IMG/VR virus record: IMGVR_UViG_3300018421_000296
Location: 1 to 20,256 of that record
DNA from: a virus
Reading direction: 5' to 3' (one strand)
DNA length: 20,256 nt
Shown here: piece after piece, positions 4,977 to 11,819 of the stretch
Layout: every line of letters starts with the position of its first letter
Position numbering within the stretch: the stretch's first letter is position 1
Translations under genes and position numbers: made by a program
Notes under the pieces: generated by a model
Told to the model about the DNA's origin: nothing
Database searches by the model: none
What the model saw: only the letters and a program-made list of their open reading frames with translations

Positions 4977-6040
4977 AAGCTATTATTTTTGGTATTACAG
5001 GACAAGACGGAAGTCACCTCGCAGACCTACTATTAGAAAAAGGCTATGAAGTTGTGGGTGTATGTAGGAGAGCCTCCACCAATAATAAGGAAAGAATAAA
5101 GCATATTCTTGATAATAAAAGTCTCAAGCTGGTGGAAGGCGACATTACTGATGCCTTTAGCGTATCACGCATACTAACTGAACACGAAGACGTAGATGAA
5201 ATCTATAACCTTGCAGCACAATCACATGTAGCTGTGTCATTTAAGCAGCCAGCCTTGACTTGGGATATTACTGGAAAAGGCTGCTTAAACATCTTGCAGT
5301 GCATGGTCGATTTAAGAATGGGCAATACTAAATTCTACCAAGCAAGTTCCAGTGAGATGTTTGGTCGTAATTATGATACAGATAGAGATCAGAATAAATA
5401 TCAGAATGAAGAAACAAAATTCATGCCGCAAAGCCCTTATGCTATTGCAAAATGCGCGGCTCATCATATTACAAGATTATTTAGAGAGGGGTACGGTCTT
5501 CACGCAAGCTCTGGAATCCTTTTTAATCATGAAGGACCACGAAGAGGTGAGACTTTTGTAACACGAAAGATTACAAAGTGGATTGGGGATTACATAAGAT
5601 TCTACAATAAGGCTATACATCCAGAGAAAAGAGTCGCAGATTCATCCATATTCACCGCAGACGACGACTCGATTATAATTAATGGACATAAATTTCCAAA
5701 GCTGCGTTTAGGAAACCTTGAAGCATTTAGAGATTGGGGGTATGCAGGAGATTACGTGGAAGCGATGTGGATGATGCTGCAACAGGGTTGTCCTGATGAC
5801 TATGTTATCTGCACCGGCAAGACCTATACGATTCGAGAGTTCTTAGACGTAGCGTTTTCACATATTGGAATCGAAGACTGGTCTAGCTATGTAGTGCAAG
5901 ACTCAGAATTTTACAGACCAGCAGAAGTAGACTATTTGCGTGGCGATTGCTCTAAGGCTAATAATCAACTTGGCTGGACACCAAAGACTTCATTCGAGAA
6001 TCTTGTAAAGATGATGGTGGAGCATGACACAAAGGGTTAA
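4973..6040 (+). CDS. gmd: GDP-mannose 4,6-dehydratase
   Basis: 355 residues of an extended SDR enzyme converting GDP-D-mannose to GDP-4-keto-6-deoxy-D-mannose, the precursor of GDP-fucose, GDP-rhamnose and GDP-perosamine. Visible motifs are GITGQDGSHLADLLLEKGY (NADP-binding) at 7-25, YQASSSEMFG near 122-131 and SPYAIAK with the catalytic Tyr and Lys. Further on are GILFNHEGPRRGETFVTRKI, the substrate-side loop, then RDWGYAGDYVEAMW and RPAEVDYLRGD. The usual Thr of the TSE motif is Ser, as in plant MUR1-type enzymes. About 25-30 residues (HPEKRVADSSIF to NGHKFPK) are inserted relative to the common form. No fucose synthase or reductase gene is seen nearby, so the host may finish the sugar. Similar genes are known in some marine phages. 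Confidence 0.93.
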   Translation: MKAIIFGITGQDGSHLADLLLEKGYEVVGVCRRASTNNKERIKHILDNKSLKLVEGDITDAFSVSRILTEHEDVDEIYNLAAQSHVAVSFKQPALTWDITGKGCLNILQCMVDLRMGNTKFYQASSSEMFGRNYDTDRDQNKYQNEETKFMPQSPYAIAKCAAHHITRLFREGYGLHASSGILFNHEGPRRGETFVTRKITKWIGDYIRFYNKAIHPEKRVADSSIFTADDDSIIINGHKFPKLRLGNLEAFRDWGYAGDYVEAMWMMLQQGCPDDYVICTGKTYTIREFLDVAFSHIGIEDWSSYVVQDSEFYRPAEVDYLRGDCSKANNQLGWTPKTSFENLVKMMVEHDTKG

Positions 6041-6042
6041 CA

Positions 6043-6294
6043 GTGAAAATATTCAAGGTCAAAATGGACCTACTGTTAGTAATGAGTAGATTGGCAAAAT
6101 TTAATTTAGGCGAATACAACAGTCCATATCCAACTATATTTGTAGAGGCAGAAGATCCAGACGAAGCATGTTATAGCGCTCTTTACAAACTAGTAGAAAT
6201 TATATTAAAACAAGACGACTCTGAAAAGACATCGAACCTCGTAAAAGATATGGTGTACGATATTAGAGTTACAAAGGTGATTGTACCAAAATGA
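6043..6294 (+). CDS. Small hypothetical protein, 83 aa, GTG start
   Basis: 83 residues starting at GTG 6043, chosen because AAAGGG lies 6 nt upstream; an ATG at 6064 lacks such a site. It begins MKIFKVKMDLLLVMSRLAKF. The centre (PYPTIFVEAEDPDEACYSAL) is an alternating strand followed by a helix, and the end (VYDIRVTKVIVPK) is another strand. This alpha/beta pattern is like small phage proteins of the DUF-type that often sit beside nucleases. No catalytic motif is seen and the family is not recognised. It lies 2 nt after the dehydratase stop, and its TGA overlaps the ATG of the HNH gene. Confidence 0.7.
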   Translation: MKIFKVKMDLLLVMSRLAKFNLGEYNSPYPTIFVEAEDPDEACYSALYKLVEIILKQDDSEKTSNLVKDMVYDIRVTKVIVPK

Positions 6295-6557
6295 AAAGAA
6301 ACTACGAAGACCCAGTATATGCGGAATGGCGGTTAGCTGTTTACAAGCGCGATAATTTTACCTGTCAAATGCCTAGATGTAAAAGAAAATCCAGCCTTCA
6401 GGCTCACCATATTAGAAAATGGTCTTCTGCTTCTATTCTTAGGTTTGATGTGCAAAACGGAATCACTCTATGCAGAAACTGTCACAAAGAGGTGAACGGT
6501 CACGAAGAACAGTACGAAGGGTTGTTTCTAGATATAATAAGGGGAAAAAATGGGTAA
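6291..6557 (+). CDS. HNH endonuclease
   Basis: 88 residues. CQMPRC (25-30) and CRNCH (61-65) form the two halves of a structural zinc site. AHHI (38-41) carries the first catalytic His of the HNH beta-beta-alpha-metal fold, N56 in NGITLC the Asn, and H65 or H71 the last His. The size matches single-domain phage HNH enzymes. Such proteins next to terminase genes can be required for cos-type packaging in some phages, or can act as free-standing homing enzymes. Position within a tightly overlapping operon (ATGA at 6291; 8-nt overlap with the next gene) argues for an integrated phage function rather than a recent homing insertion. Confidence 0.88.
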   Translation: MKRNYEDPVYAEWRLAVYKRDNFTCQMPRCKRKSSLQAHHIRKWSSASILRFDVQNGITLCRNCHKEVNGHEEQYEGLFLDIIRGKNG

Positions 6558-7041
6558 GTCAAGGCCATTCACAATCATTAAAGATACTAGAGAGCAAGAA
6601 GGTTACACTTTCGAGGCTAGTAGTTCTAGATATCATGTCTGCAAGGGTATGGTAACAAAAAAGCTAGACACTGGCGATTATAGCATAGAAGGCTTGGAGG
6701 ACAAGCTGTGTATTGAGAGAAAAGCAAGTGTTGTAGAGTTTGCTAACAATATAGGCCACGACCAAGCTAGGTTCATGAGAGAAATAGAAAGGATGCAAGA
6801 AATACCCCATAGATATATGGTGTTCGAGTTTTCTTTATCAGATCTTATGAATTTTCCAGAGGGGTCAGGTATTCCAGAGAGTGACTGGGGAAAGCTAAAA
6901 GTTACAAACAGGTTTATGCTAAAAATGGTCATGGAGTTCCAGATGAATCATGGTATCCATGTGATGTTTTGTGACTCAAAGAAAAATGCGAAGTGGGCTG
7001 TTCTGAGTTTAATAAAAAGGGTCAATGAATTATATCAGTAG
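6550..7041 (+). CDS. ERCC4-type nuclease
   Basis: 163 residues. DTREQ (12-16), LDTGDYSIEG (39-48) and CIERKAS (54-60) reproduce the ERCC4/XPF nuclease signature GDXnERKX3D, which cuts branched or flapped DNA using a divalent metal. The final Asp of the motif is not at the expected place (ERKASVVEF, with Glu one position on), so activity should be judged with care. No HhH2 domain or helicase is fused; it is a stand-alone phage form. The start overlaps the HNH stop by 8 nt. Adjacent to an HNH enzyme and upstream of terminase, it may resolve branched replication intermediates before packaging; that role is inferred. Confidence 0.82.
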   Translation: MGKSRPFTIIKDTREQEGYTFEASSSRYHVCKGMVTKKLDTGDYSIEGLEDKLCIERKASVVEFANNIGHDQARFMREIERMQEIPHRYMVFEFSLSDLMNFPEGSGIPESDWGKLKVTNRFMLKMVMEFQMNHGIHVMFCDSKKNAKWAVLSLIKRVNELYQ

Positions 7042-7050
7042 GAGACTATG

Positions 7051-7698
7051 ATGAATTCTGAGTTAGTGGGTGATATACAGTCTTACGGAATTGATTATAA
7101 TAATAGGGAGCTATACTTACACTCATATGTGGCAAACACTGATGAAGAGCCGGGTGTTGACTATAGAATGAGTACAACGTTCTACAAAAACATTAGAATG
7201 TTAGACACAATGTCAAACGCGCCAATACTTATACATATGCATAGCATCGGCGGGAACTGGAACGACGGCATGGCGATTTATGACGCAATATCCCTCTGTA
7301 AATCATATGTCACGATCATAGTTTATGGTCAAGCAGAATCAATGAGTAGTATTATACTACAAGCGGCAGACAAGAGGGTTATGACGCCAAATTCATATTT
7401 CATGTGTCATTTCGGTTCATCTGGGTATTCAGGCAATTACTTGGACGTTCAAAAGGGGGCTGCTTTTGAAAAAAAGATGACAGACGCTATGTTAAACATT
7501 TATACAGAGCAGTGCATAAAAGGCAAATACTTTAAAGAACATTACAGTGAGCCAGAATTTGAGAAAGTCAAGAACTACCTCAAAAGAAAGTTGAAAGATG
7601 GAGATTGGTTTATGGAAGCCAACGAATCTGTCTATTATGGTTTTGCGGACTGTGTTTTGGATACTAGAAAATGCAAGGATATAAATAGTTTAAAATGA
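7051..7698 (+). CDS. ClpP-like serine protease
   Basis: Two adjacent ATGs exist at 7048 and 7051. AGGAG (7040-7044) is 3 nt from the first and 6 nt from the second, so 7051 is preferred. Numbered from 7048 the catalytic triad of family S14 is visible: Ser98 in GQAESMSS, His121 in YFMCHFG, and Asp186 in DGDWFMEANESVYYGFAD. The glycine loop SIGGNWNDGMAIYDAI (66-81) forms the oxyanion site. The residue before the Ser is Glu rather than the usual Ala or Ser. Length (about 215) is close to ClpP. It has no Clp ATPase partner here. In many phages such proteins mature the head, but a separate candidate head protease lies at 11820, so its substrate is open. The stop overlaps the terminase start by 4 nt. 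Confidence 0.85.
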   Translation: MNSELVGDIQSYGIDYNNRELYLHSYVANTDEEPGVDYRMSTTFYKNIRMLDTMSNAPILIHMHSIGGNWNDGMAIYDAISLCKSYVTIIVYGQAESMSSIILQAADKRVMTPNSYFMCHFGSSGYSGNYLDVQKGAAFEKKMTDAMLNIYTEQCIKGKYFKEHYSEPEFEKVKNYLKRKLKDGDWFMEANESVYYGFADCVLDTRKCKDINSLK

Positions 7699-9668
7699 GC
7701 GACTTAAAGAAGATCAACGAGGCTTGGCTTAATCTAGACATCCAAGACGACCAACTTTTCAATCCATTCTCGATAGTAAATTTTAGAGAAGATGATTTTC
7801 ACTATAGGATGCTCTGGCTGATGACTAGGCCAGAGTATTTTTCTTTCCTATGTAAGCACATCTTCAACATAAATATATTACCATCTCAGGCTTTGTTTTT
7901 ATGCGAGATGTGGAATAGAAGGTTCCCTATGCTTATCGCAAGCCGTGGTTTCGGTAAATCATTTATCTTGTCCCTATACTCTATGATTCGCGCCCTCATC
8001 CTACCAGAACGTAAAGTTGTTGTTGTAGGAGCTGCATTTCGACAGTCTAAAGTTTTGTTTGAGTATATGGAAACTATTTGGAATAACTCTCCCGTACTAA
8101 GGAGTATGTGTGATGCAAACAGTGGGCCAAGACGAGATGTTGATCGCTGCGTTATGCGTATCAACGGTTCTCGCGTCACTTGCCTCCCTCTTGGCGACGG
8201 ACAAAAAATTAGAGGCCAGAGAGCTAACGATATTATTAGTGATGAATTTGCTTCTATTCCAAGGGATATCTTTGAAACTGTTGTTGCCGGTTTTGCTGCT
8301 GTTAGCTCTGATCCTATAGAAAACGTTAAAAGATTAGCGGCCAAAAAGAAAGCGCAGGAGCTTGGCATAATAACAGAAGAAGAATCGGATTCAATAATAG
8401 AGAAAAAAGACAATCAGATTATACTCAGCGGTACAGCTTATTACGACTTCAATCATTTTGCTGAATATTGGAAGAAATGGAAGTCTATTATTAAAAGCCA
8501 AGGAAAAAAAAGTAGATTAAGGGATATCTTTGGGGAAGACCCGCCAAAAGACTTTAACTGGAAAGACTATTCGATTATACGTATTCCTTACGAGCTTTTA
8601 CCAGAGGGCTTTATGGACGCCTCACAGGTCGCCAGATCGAAAGCAACGGTTCATGCCGGAATATATCAGATGGAGTTTGGAGCTTGCTTTACGCGCGATT
8701 CTCAGGGCTTCTTCAAGCGTACACTAATCGAGGCTTGTGTCGCAAGCGATAAAGAACCAATTAAAGATAGCGATGGTAATGAAATTAATTTCCAAGCGCA
8801 GCTTCGCGGTGATCTTAAAAAGCAGTATATATTTGGAGTTGACCCTGCATCTGAGGTTGATAACTTTAGCATTGTGGTTATAGAAGTAAACAAAGATCAT
8901 AGACGTATTGTTCACTGCTGGACAACAAATAGAGAACAGCACAAAGAAAAGGTTAAGAGCGGATACTCTTCAGAGTCTGATTTTTATGCCTACTGCGCTA
9001 GAAAGATTAGAGATCTTATGAAGATATTTCCGTGCATCCACATATCTATGGACGCTGGCGGTGGCGGTATTGCTGTAATGGAATCTTTACACGATCAAGA
9101 CAAGATTAAAGATGGAGAAGTTGCTATATGGCCAACGATAGACGATAATAAACCTAAAGATACAGACGATCAAAAGGGCTTGCATATTCTTGAGATGTGT
9201 CAATTTTCTAAATACGACTGGTTAGCAGAGGCTAATCACGGTATGCGAAAAGATTTTGAGGATAAGGCGCTATTATTTCCAATGTTTGATTCTGTAAGCC
9301 TTGGTCTTTCAGAAATAGAAGACGAGCTAAAGGGAAGAACGTTCGATACTTTAGAGCAATGCGTAATGGAAATAGAAGATCTTAAAGATGAATTAGCTAT
9401 GATTCAAATTACACAAACAACTACGGGTCGGGATAAATGGGATACGCCTGAAACCGTTATTGGAACAGGCAAGAAGGGTAAACTTAGAAAAGACCGCTAC
9501 TCTGCATTACTGATGGCTAACATGGCTGCTAGAACGCTCGCTAGACTGCCAGAGGCCAGTGTTTACAATTTCTATGGCGGCTTTGCAACGGTTGAAAAAG
9601 TTGATAAAAAAGGCGACATGTATAGCGGTCCCAACTGGTTTACAGATTCCGTGAGTGATATTTACTAA
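7695..9668 (+). CDS. Terminase large subunit
   Basis: 657 residues; the ATP-driven packaging motor and DNA-cutting nuclease docked on the portal. The ATPase domain has a Walker A-like ASRGFGKS (82-89), Walker B IISDE (180-184) and the coupling motif LSGTAYY (244-250). The C-terminal RNase H-like nuclease domain begins near 375, with acidic residues in FGVDPASE (D383) and ISMDAGGGG (D453), and a late KDRYSALLMANMA that probably supplies the third Asp. Length and motif order match T4 gp17-type terminases. An insert of charged residues (215-240) separates Walker B from the coupling motif. It is the last gene of the first + strand operon, and a 70-nt gap holding promoter P2 follows. Confidence 0.95.
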   Translation: MSDLKKINEAWLNLDIQDDQLFNPFSIVNFREDDFHYRMLWLMTRPEYFSFLCKHIFNINILPSQALFLCEMWNRRFPMLIASRGFGKSFILSLYSMIRALILPERKVVVVGAAFRQSKVLFEYMETIWNNSPVLRSMCDANSGPRRDVDRCVMRINGSRVTCLPLGDGQKIRGQRANDIISDEFASIPRDIFETVVAGFAAVSSDPIENVKRLAAKKKAQELGIITEEESDSIIEKKDNQIILSGTAYYDFNHFAEYWKKWKSIIKSQGKKSRLRDIFGEDPPKDFNWKDYSIIRIPYELLPEGFMDASQVARSKATVHAGIYQMEFGACFTRDSQGFFKRTLIEACVASDKEPIKDSDGNEINFQAQLRGDLKKQYIFGVDPASEVDNFSIVVIEVNKDHRRIVHCWTTNREQHKEKVKSGYSSESDFYAYCARKIRDLMKIFPCIHISMDAGGGGIAVMESLHDQDKIKDGEVAIWPTIDDNKPKDTDDQKGLHILEMCQFSKYDWLAEANHGMRKDFEDKALLFPMFDSVSLGLSEIEDELKGRTFDTLEQCVMEIEDLKDELAMIQITQTTTGRDKWDTPETVIGTGKKGKLRKDRYSALLMANMAARTLARLPEASVYNFYGGFATVEKVDKKGDMYSGPNWFTDSVSDIY

Positions 9669-9682
9669 TTTTTGCTAGTTTC

Positions 9683-9691
9683 GTGTATACT
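9683..9691 (+). promoter_or_regulatory. Promoter P2 (GTGTATACT) for portal
   Basis: GTGTATACT in the only gap between terminase and portal, with -10 hexamer TATACT at 9686-9691. No good -35 is seen. The start near 9698 gives a leader of about 41 nt to the ATG at 9739. It shares the core of P1, P3 and P4. Confidence 0.55.
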
Positions 9692-9738
9692 ATATTAGAC
9701 ATTCTAAATCCATTTGAATTCATTGTATAGGAATCAAA

Positions 9739-11766
9739 ATGACAGAACACAAAGAATCGCTTATAACTTGGAACGATGCCGACGCTACCGGTAAGGCTAG
9801 AGCATTTGAAGAGTTCTCTTCGGCTCAAGAGGCTTACGAGGGCGTTTCTAAGGCTTATCATAGAGAATATTTGGATATTGAACCAAATAGATCCGTAAGA
9901 CCTAGCTTCACTAGTCATGACTATTACGCTTTTAGGCCAGAGGAGCAGGTGCCAAGGAGATCCAAGCGCATCATAAAGATGTGTATGGACGCATACGACA
10001 AAGTCGGGATTGTTCGTAATGTTATTGATCTAATGGGCGATTTTGGAAGTCAAGGTATTAATATCGTACATGAAAACAAAAGTGTAGAAAAATTCTACCA
10101 GCAGTGGTTCAAGAAGTGTAATGGTAAAGAGCGATCTGAAAGATTCTTAAACAATCTCTATAGAACTGGTCAAGTTTTTGTATATAAGAGCTACGCCAAC
10201 ATTACGCCGGAAATAACTACTTATGTCAAGTCTTTAGCCAGAGATATTACTCTAGAAGTTCCAAATATTGATAAGAACATGGTTCCTTGGAGATATAACT
10301 TCTTGAATCCAATGAATATAGATTATAAGGATGGCGTAGTAAACCTTTTTCTTGGCGTAAAAAACTACGAACTTACCGCACAGACGTTTTTTGATAACTT
10401 TAAAGACGGTGGCGTTCCAAAGAAAATGATGGAGAGTCTACCTCCTAATGTAAAAAATGCTATACAGAGTGGTAAAAAGAAGATAGCGCTAGAAGAAGAC
10501 AGACTAAGCGTATTCTATTACAAAAAAGACGATTGGCAGCAGTGGGCGCATCCTCTTACTTATGCCATTCTTGATGACATCATCATGCTAGAAAAGATGA
10601 GACTTGCAGACCTTTCGGCTCTTGATGGCGCTATCTCCAACATTAGACTATGGACTCTTGGCAGTCTTGACCATAAGATTCTCCCTAATAGAGCAGCTAT
10701 CAACAAGCTTCGCAATATTTTAGCTAGCAATGTTGGTGGAGGAACTATGGAATTAGTTTGGGGTCCAGAGCTTACCTATACAGAATCCAATAGTCAAGTT
10801 TATAAATTTTTAGGTTCTGAGAAATATACGTCTGTTCTTAATAGTATCTATGCCGGTCTAGGTGTTCCCCCAACGCTGACCGGGTCCGTTGGTCAGAGTG
10901 GTGGATTTACCAACAACTTCATCTCACTAAAAACGCTTGTAGAAAGACTGCAATACGGTCGTGATCAACTTGCTAAGTTCTGGGAGGCTGAAATTGAATA
11001 CATTAGAAAAGCTATGGGCTTTAGAAAGCCAGCCCATATTACATTTGACCAAATGAGCTTATCTGACGAGTCTGCTGAAAAGAACCTTCTGATTCAGCTT
11101 GCAGATAGGGATATTATATCTCATGAAACGATCCTTGAGAGATTTAAAGAAATTCCAAGCGTAGAGAAGATGAGGCTCAAAAGAGAGCAGAAAGATAGAA
11201 TAAATCCAGATCTTCCAGATAAGGCTAGTCCTTTCCATAACGCCAATCACAAGCAAGACATGGAAAAAATTGACCGTCAGGGAGAACTCAACAAACAGGC
11301 TCAAGACTCTAAGCAGGAGCAACAAAAGCAAGCGCCGCAAAATCCTAACGGAAGACCTCCTCTTAAACAAGATGATGGTCCTAGAAAGAAAAGGGTTGAT
11401 ACTCCACGCTCTAAGCCGGGAGTCGCGGAACTTGTTTCTTGGACTAGTGAGGCGTTCGAGGTTGTGTCCGATACTCTTAATAAGGCGTATCTTGCTATTA
11501 ACGAAAAGAAAAATCTTAGACAGCTAACAAAAGATCAAATATGTGACTTGGAGAATTTAAAAGTGCAAACGCTTGCATGTTTAGATGTTCTTAAAGATGT
11601 CGATGAGTCTACGGTGGCAGAGGCCATTAATAATGCTAAAAACACACCCATAGAATTAAAAAATATGCTAAAAACAAGTAAGGTTTCAGCGTCTGAACTC
11701 CCAATTAATTCTTACAAAAAGAGACTCATTGGGGTTTATGTTGAGTATTTACTCGGCCAGTTTTAA
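9739..11766 (+). CDS. Portal protein
   Basis: 675 residues. AGGA lies 6 nt before ATG. The protein shows portal features: an N-terminal alpha/beta region with MCMDAYDKVGIVRNVIDLMG (about 81-100), the beta-rich wing, and LSVFYYKKDDWQQWAHPL near 259-276. The following long helices (PLTYAILDDIIMLEKMRLAD) resemble the stem and crown of SPP1- and T4-type portals, and GLGVPPTLTG (374-383) is the common portal loop before the tunnel helix. The dodecamer sits at one head vertex and binds terminase. After about residue 510 a Q/N/P-rich linker leads to a further ~110-residue helical domain, longer than T4 gp20. Position between terminase and head protease supports the call. Confidence 0.9.
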   Translation: MTEHKESLITWNDADATGKARAFEEFSSAQEAYEGVSKAYHREYLDIEPNRSVRPSFTSHDYYAFRPEEQVPRRSKRIIKMCMDAYDKVGIVRNVIDLMGDFGSQGINIVHENKSVEKFYQQWFKKCNGKERSERFLNNLYRTGQVFVYKSYANITPEITTYVKSLARDITLEVPNIDKNMVPWRYNFLNPMNIDYKDGVVNLFLGVKNYELTAQTFFDNFKDGGVPKKMMESLPPNVKNAIQSGKKKIALEEDRLSVFYYKKDDWQQWAHPLTYAILDDIIMLEKMRLADLSALDGAISNIRLWTLGSLDHKILPNRAAINKLRNILASNVGGGTMELVWGPELTYTESNSQVYKFLGSEKYTSVLNSIYAGLGVPPTLTGSVGQSGGFTNNFISLKTLVERLQYGRDQLAKFWEAEIEYIRKAMGFRKPAHITFDQMSLSDESAEKNLLIQLADRDIISHETILERFKEIPSVEKMRLKREQKDRINPDLPDKASPFHNANHKQDMEKIDRQGELNKQAQDSKQEQQKQAPQNPNGRPPLKQDDGPRKKRVDTPRSKPGVAELVSWTSEAFEVVSDTLNKAYLAINEKKNLRQLTKDQICDLENLKVQTLACLDVLKDVDESTVAEAINNAKNTPIELKNMLKTSKVSASELPINSYKKRLIGVYVEYLLGQF

Positions 11767-11773
11767 GCCTTTT

Positions 11774-11802
11774 TTGATTTTTTTCTTTTTTTTGTGTATA
11801 AA
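11774..11802 (+). promoter_or_regulatory. Promoter P3 (GTGTATAAA) before protease-scaffold
   Basis: TTGATT (11774-11779), a 17-bp T-rich spacer and TATAAA (11797-11802), with GTG in front of the -10. The expected start near 11809 falls inside the GAGGT ribosome site of the next gene, leaving a leader of only about 11 nt. Either initiation is unusually close or this copy is degenerate. Confidence 0.45.
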
Positions 11803-11819
11803 CCACTGAGGTAAAAAAT

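Noticed and set aside
7886-8413. 175-codon minus frame opposite terminase
   Set aside because: It covers the terminase ATPase motifs on the other strand; shadow.
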